Origin: Pseudocalidococcus sp964653145
GTDB taxonomy: Bacteria; Cyanobacteriota; Cyanobacteriia; Thermosynechococcales; Thermosynechococcaceae
Assembly (NCBI GenBank): GCA_964653145.1
Contig: CAZZCG010000013.1
Coordinates: 1 to 64,000 of the forward strand
Reading direction: 5' to 3'
DNA: 64,000 bases
Shown here: in pieces, positions 61,280 to 64,000 of the stretch
How positions within the stretch are numbered: the stretch's first letter is position 1
Layout of the letters: every line of letters begins with the position of its first letter
Translations under genes and position numbers: made by a program
The notes under the pieces: generated by a model
What the model saw: only the letters and a program-made list of their open reading frames with translations
Told to the model about the DNA's origin: nothing
Database searches by the model: none

Positions 61280-62809
61280 ATGTCCCGTGCACTGCTGATT
61301 ATTCTCGGCTTGGGCCTGGTGTTGGGGTTAATGCTCTGGTTAGTCGCGGCATTACATGGGTTGTACGTCCAAATTGCCTTCACAAGCCCGCTGCTGGCCA
61401 ATAGTCTCTTGGTGGTGCTGATCCTTGTCTTTCTGTCCTTGCTTTATGCGGTGCTTTACTATCTGGGCCTGGTGCGCCAAACCAAACGGGCAAAAATCCG
61501 GCCCCAGGCCCCGGTGGAAAAAACAGAAGCCGCCGCCGAAACCCTAGAGGCCCTACAAAAGCAACTGGATCAAGTGGAAGATGAAGTCGCCCGTCTCGCC
61601 CTGCAAGCTAAAGCCAGAGAACTAGAGCACAGCTTTACGCGTCAACATATTCGTCTGGTAGTCTTTGGCACGGGTTCCGCCGGAAAAACCTCCCTCGTCA
61701 ATGCCATCGTCGGCCGGATTGTCGGTGAAGTCAGCGCACCCATGGGAACCACCACCGCTGGAGCCACTTATTGTTTGCAGTTACGGGGGATTGAACAGGA
61801 TATTTGGATCACCGATACCCCCGGGATTTTAGAAGCTGGCATTGCTGGTACTGAGCGGGAACACCAGGCCCGGCAACTGGCCACCGAAGCCGATCTTCTC
61901 CTGTTTGTTTTGGATAATGATCTGCGCCAATCGGAGTATCTGCCCCTAGTAAACCTTGTGGAAATGGGCAAACGTTCCATGGTTGTCCTCAACAAAATTG
62001 ATCGGATGACCGCCTCAGATCGAGATGTAATTATGGCCCAACTCCGCCATCGCTTAGCCGGGATTATTGTCCCCCAGGATATTGTTGCCATCGCCGCTGC
62101 CCCCCAACCGATCATCATGGACACGGGGACACGGATTATTCCCGATCCCGATATTTTGCCCGTGCTGAAGCGCATTGCAGCCATTCTCCGGGCGGAGGGT
62201 CAGGACTTAGTGGCCGACAATATTCTTTTACAATCTCAACGCCTCGGGGAAGAAGCCCGCCGCCTCATTGACCGCCAACGCAAACGCCAAGCTGATAAGG
62301 TGGTGGATCGCTATCAGTGGATTGGAGCGGGGGTAATTTTTGTCACGCCGATTCCGGTGGTAGATCTGCTTGTGGCCGCCGCAGTGAATGCCCAAATGGT
62401 GATTGAAATTGGCCGGGTCTATGGCTGCGATCTCAATGCGGAACGGGGGCGAGAATTGGCCCTGTCCTTGGGGCGAACTCTGGCAAGTTTAGGGATCGTC
62501 AAAGGAGCTATGGATTTAGTGGCCACAGCCTTGCAACTCAGTGTCGGGGGGATTGTCGTCGGTCGTGCCATTCAGAGCATTGGAGCTGCGTACTTAACCC
62601 GGATTGCTGGCAAAAGTTTTATTGAATATTTCCGCCAAGATCAGGATTGGGGAGATGGGGGTATGAGTGAGGTGGTTCAGCAACAATTTCAACTGAATCG
62701 CCGTGATGAATTTATCCAGGCCTTCATCCAAGAAGCAATCACAAAACTGCCTGATACCCTGGGTCGCGCCATCAACCAAACCTCCAGGCCCGATCAAGAT
62801 GCTCCCTGA
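61280..62809 (+). CDS. Membrane GTPase with DUF697-type C-terminal domain
   Basis: 509 residues. Two N-terminal membrane helices (about 5-25 and 40-65), then a Ras/Era-like GTPase: P-loop GTGSAGKTS at 130-138, switch II DTPG in ITDTPGILEAGI, G4 NKID in VVLNKIDRM. The C-terminal DUF697 part is VDRYQWIGAGVIFVTPIPVVDLLVAAAVNAQMVIEIGRVYG. The combination occurs widely in cyanobacteria (Slr1462-like), possibly linked to membrane dynamics. It lies 3 nt after the small membrane protein and completes the three-gene cluster. Confidence 0.88.
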   Translation: MSRALLIILGLGLVLGLMLWLVAALHGLYVQIAFTSPLLANSLLVVLILVFLSLLYAVLYYLGLVRQTKRAKIRPQAPVEKTEAAAETLEALQKQLDQVEDEVARLALQAKARELEHSFTRQHIRLVVFGTGSAGKTSLVNAIVGRIVGEVSAPMGTTTAGATYCLQLRGIEQDIWITDTPGILEAGIAGTEREHQARQLATEADLLLFVLDNDLRQSEYLPLVNLVEMGKRSMVVLNKIDRMTASDRDVIMAQLRHRLAGIIVPQDIVAIAAAPQPIIMDTGTRIIPDPDILPVLKRIAAILRAEGQDLVADNILLQSQRLGEEARRLIDRQRKRQADKVVDRYQWIGAGVIFVTPIPVVDLLVAAAVNAQMVIEIGRVYGCDLNAERGRELALSLGRTLASLGIVKGAMDLVATALQLSVGGIVVGRAIQSIGAAYLTRIAGKSFIEYFRQDQDWGDGGMSEVVQQQFQLNRRDEFIQAFIQEAITKLPDTLGRAINQTSRPDQDAP

Positions 62810-62824
62810 TCAGCGAGTTATTCC

Positions 62825-62852
62825 TTGTGCAATCAGCGGCTCAAGTTAGAAT
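62825..62852 (+). promoter_or_regulatory. Possible sigma-70 promoter of the HLIP gene
   Basis: TTGTGC (62825-62830) and TAGAAT (62847-62852) with a 16-nt spacer, about 67 nt before the HLIP ATG. The -10 match is fair and the -35 is imperfect. No recognisable RpaB (HLR1) repeat was found. Confidence 0.3.
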
Positions 62853-62918
62853 GTAGGCAAACTTGGCTCCTAATTGAATGCTTAGGGCTAGCCACTATCT
62901 ACCACAACCCCGATACCT

Positions 62919-63083
62919 ATGACCGAACCCACTCAACTTCCTAACCTCGAAACCCCCAAGTTTGGCTTTAACAGTTTCGCTGAGCGGCTCAATGGCCGGG
63001 CGGCGATGGTTGGTTTAATCTCGATTCTTCTGTTTGAATATTTCACCGGACAGGGGCTTCTCTCTTGGTTGGGCTTGTTCTAG
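62919..63083 (+). CDS. High-light-inducible (HLIP/SCP) chlorophyll-binding protein
   Basis: 54 residues. After a short polar N-terminus, the sequence is FGFNSFAERLNGRAAMVGLISILLFEYFTGQGLLSWLGL. E-x-x-N-G-R-x-A-M-x-G is the chlorophyll-binding signature of the light-harvesting-like helix. Proteins of this size protect photosystem II and carry chlorophyll during stress and assembly in the thylakoid. It has a single membrane helix. A 34-nt gap separates it from the next gene. Confidence 0.92.
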   Translation: MTEPTQLPNLETPKFGFNSFAERLNGRAAMVGLISILLFEYFTGQGLLSWLGLF

Positions 63084-63117
63084 ACTGGGGAGCATCTTTT
63101 ACTGTTTTTTATCCATC

Positions 63118-63405
63118 ATGATCTGGCCACGTTTTCTCCGCTCTGCTGCCCGTAAAGAACCGATTTCTGCCTTCCTCGTCATTGCGGGGTCGGTGGATGT
63201 GGTGATGGGTGGCTTGGGTGGTTATGGGGGCCTGGTCTTTTTAGGCTTGTTTGCCGTCAGTGGGGCCCTAGCTTGGCGCTGGTTAGTTTGGCAACGCTGG
63301 CAACGACAACATCCACCGGAAAAAATTGCTCAGTACGCCTTACCACCCCAGTCTGCCCGGGCCCTACCCATGCTCTCAATGCACAAGAACTATCCACCGC
63401 GCTAA
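63118..63405 (+). CDS. Small membrane protein
   Basis: 95 residues: MIWPRFLRSAARKEPISAFLVIAGSVDVVMGGLGGYGGLVFLGLFAVSGALAWRWLVWQRW, with two hydrophobic segments, then a Pro-rich soluble tail ending KNYPPR. The upstream part of the open frame (to 63034) overlaps the HLIP gene in another phase and is not counted. Not a named family; it lies 34 nt after the HLIP gene and may be co-transcribed. Confidence 0.6.
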   Translation: MIWPRFLRSAARKEPISAFLVIAGSVDVVMGGLGGYGGLVFLGLFAVSGALAWRWLVWQRWQRQHPPEKIAQYALPPQSARALPMLSMHKNYPPR

Positions 63406-63555
63406 CTTGCCCCGTTCTTCCGGGAACGAGAGTTGATGGCATCAATCCAGGTGGGGTTATGTTCATGGGGATACTGGGTTAACTTGCTCCGGAGCAATGA
63501 CACCTTTTGCACCAAAATGTAGTCAGGGAATGGAGTTGTGAGTGAGGATTAAGGG

Positions 63556-64000
63556 ATGAAACAGATTAACGCCTGGAGCCTATGGGTGGCCCCCATCGTT
63601 TTGGTTGCAGCGACTACCCCAGGCCTGGCCAGCACCAATATCAGCACCCTCAATCAACGGGTCGAGAATTCTAGCTTTGTGCTGACCCAATTTACCAGTG
63701 AATTTAGTCAACGGATTCCTGCCTCAGTGATCCGCCGGGCCGAAGGGATTGCCATTATTCCTGGGGTTGTCCAGGCCGGATTTCTGTTTGGAGGGCGGCG
63801 GGGCGCAGGGGTACTAATGGTGCGTAATACCGATGGCAGTTGGAGCCGTCCAGCCTTTGTCACAATTACAGGGGGTAGTTTTGGCCTACAAATTGGGGCC
63901 CAATCCTCGGACGTGATTCTTGTTTTTAATAACAAACTGGTTGTAACCCAGGCCCTAGCCCAATCCTTTCGCCTAGGTGGGAATGTTTCCGTAGCGGCTG
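63556..64000 (+). CDS. SYLF (Ysc84-type) lipid-binding domain protein, incomplete
   Basis: The N-terminal 148 codons of a protein that continues beyond the window. A signal peptide is likely (WSLWVAPIVLVAATTPGLAS). The SYLF domain follows: PASVIRRAEGIAIIPGVVQAGFLFGGRRGAGVLMVRNTDGSWSRPAFVTITGGSFGLQIGAQSSDVILVFNNKLVVTQALAQSFRLGGNVSVA, the usual order of beta strands. Such proteins bind phosphoinositides or other lipids in eukaryotes and are exported in bacteria with unknown role. GAGG lies 8 nt before the ATG. Confidence 0.85.
   Translation, partial: MKQINAWSLWVAPIVLVAATTPGLASTNISTLNQRVENSSFVLTQFTSEFSQRIPASVIRRAEGIAIIPGVVQAGFLFGGRRGAGVLMVRNTDGSWSRPAFVTITGGSFGLQIGAQSSDVILVFNNKLVVTQALAQSFRLGGNVSVAA

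Larger units (their letters stand above)
1..64000. repeat. Highly iterated palindrome CCAGGCCTGG (and half-site GGCCTGG)
   Basis: Seen repeatedly, in coding and non-coding DNA on both strands. Exact 10-mers include 625-634, 11571-11580, 16205-16214, 21066-21075, 31908-31917, 32106-32115 and 53365-53374, plus a great many GGCCTGG/CCAGGCC variants in almost every kilobase. GCGATCGC (HIP1), abundant in many cyanobacteria, was not noticed in the window. I did not count occurrences. Confidence 0.7.

Overview
The window looks like part of the chromosome of a cyanobacterium, probably a unicellular freshwater form related to the Synechococcus/Thermosynechococcus group. The sequence basis is a set of genes typical of or restricted to cyanobacteria: a Psb32-type TPM protein, a 54-residue high-light-inducible protein, a MgdA-type glucosyl-diacylglycerol synthase, an EbsA-like protein, HpsA-D pseudopilins, DevABC exporter subunits, a group 2 sigma factor, and DUF4079 and DUF6464 proteins. 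The usual cyanobacterial repeat GCGATCGC was not seen, whereas the palindrome CCAGGCCTGG and its half-site GGCCTGG recur throughout, inside and between genes. A run of exactly 100 N at 33561-33660 shows that this is a draft assembly. I saw no tRNA, rRNA, CRISPR array or insertion sequence.

Layout. 1-1666: start of a pilM-pilN operon (minus strand; pilN runs off the left edge and carries an 11-C homopolymer). 2210-5241: a 2-oxoglutarate oxygenase and a membrane protein resembling an M48 protease with its zinc ligands replaced. 5242-12883: an hpsABCD pseudopilin operon preceded by a perfect CRP-type palindrome. 13141-23370: mostly housekeeping genes (asnS, LON-domain protein, CobE-like protein, Psb32-like protein, sigma factor, trpS), ending in an unrecognised gene paired with an exported FAD-dependent oxidoreductase. 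23555-26257: a large RTX-type protein with four ~198-residue repeats. 26659-32589: a frameshifted DUF6714-like gene, an acyltransferase, a RibD-like reductase, a glutamine amidotransferase, a copper P-type ATPase and its small chaperone.

32829-38047 is the main accessory region: two overlapping small genes of unknown function, a 21-bp tandem repeat that can encode an SNDEALT heptapeptide array (interrupted by the assembly gap), a single-chain type IIG-like restriction-modification enzyme and a MntA/HepT toxin-antitoxin pair. 38089-43348 is a DevBCA-type exporter locus with its own TetR regulator. Two near-identical palindromes lie 19-20 nt before the first gene of each half of the locus, which suggests a two-operon regulon, and an orphan HicB-like gene sits antisense between devC and devA.

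43502-54489: mgdA overlapping a radical SAM gene, an EbsA-like gene and a phosphotransacetylase-family gene, a response regulator, surE, a sugar nucleotidyltransferase/phosphomannomutase fusion and a GH116 glycosidase. 54951-64000: sufS, small membrane proteins, pdxH, a KirBac-type potassium channel, a coiled-coil/membrane/GTPase cluster, the HLIP and a partial SYLF-domain protein.

A recurring theme is the type IV pilus and surface layer: pilMN, hpsABCD, the EbsA-like gene, the RTX protein and the polysaccharide precursor enzyme may all bear on motility, adhesion or flocculation.
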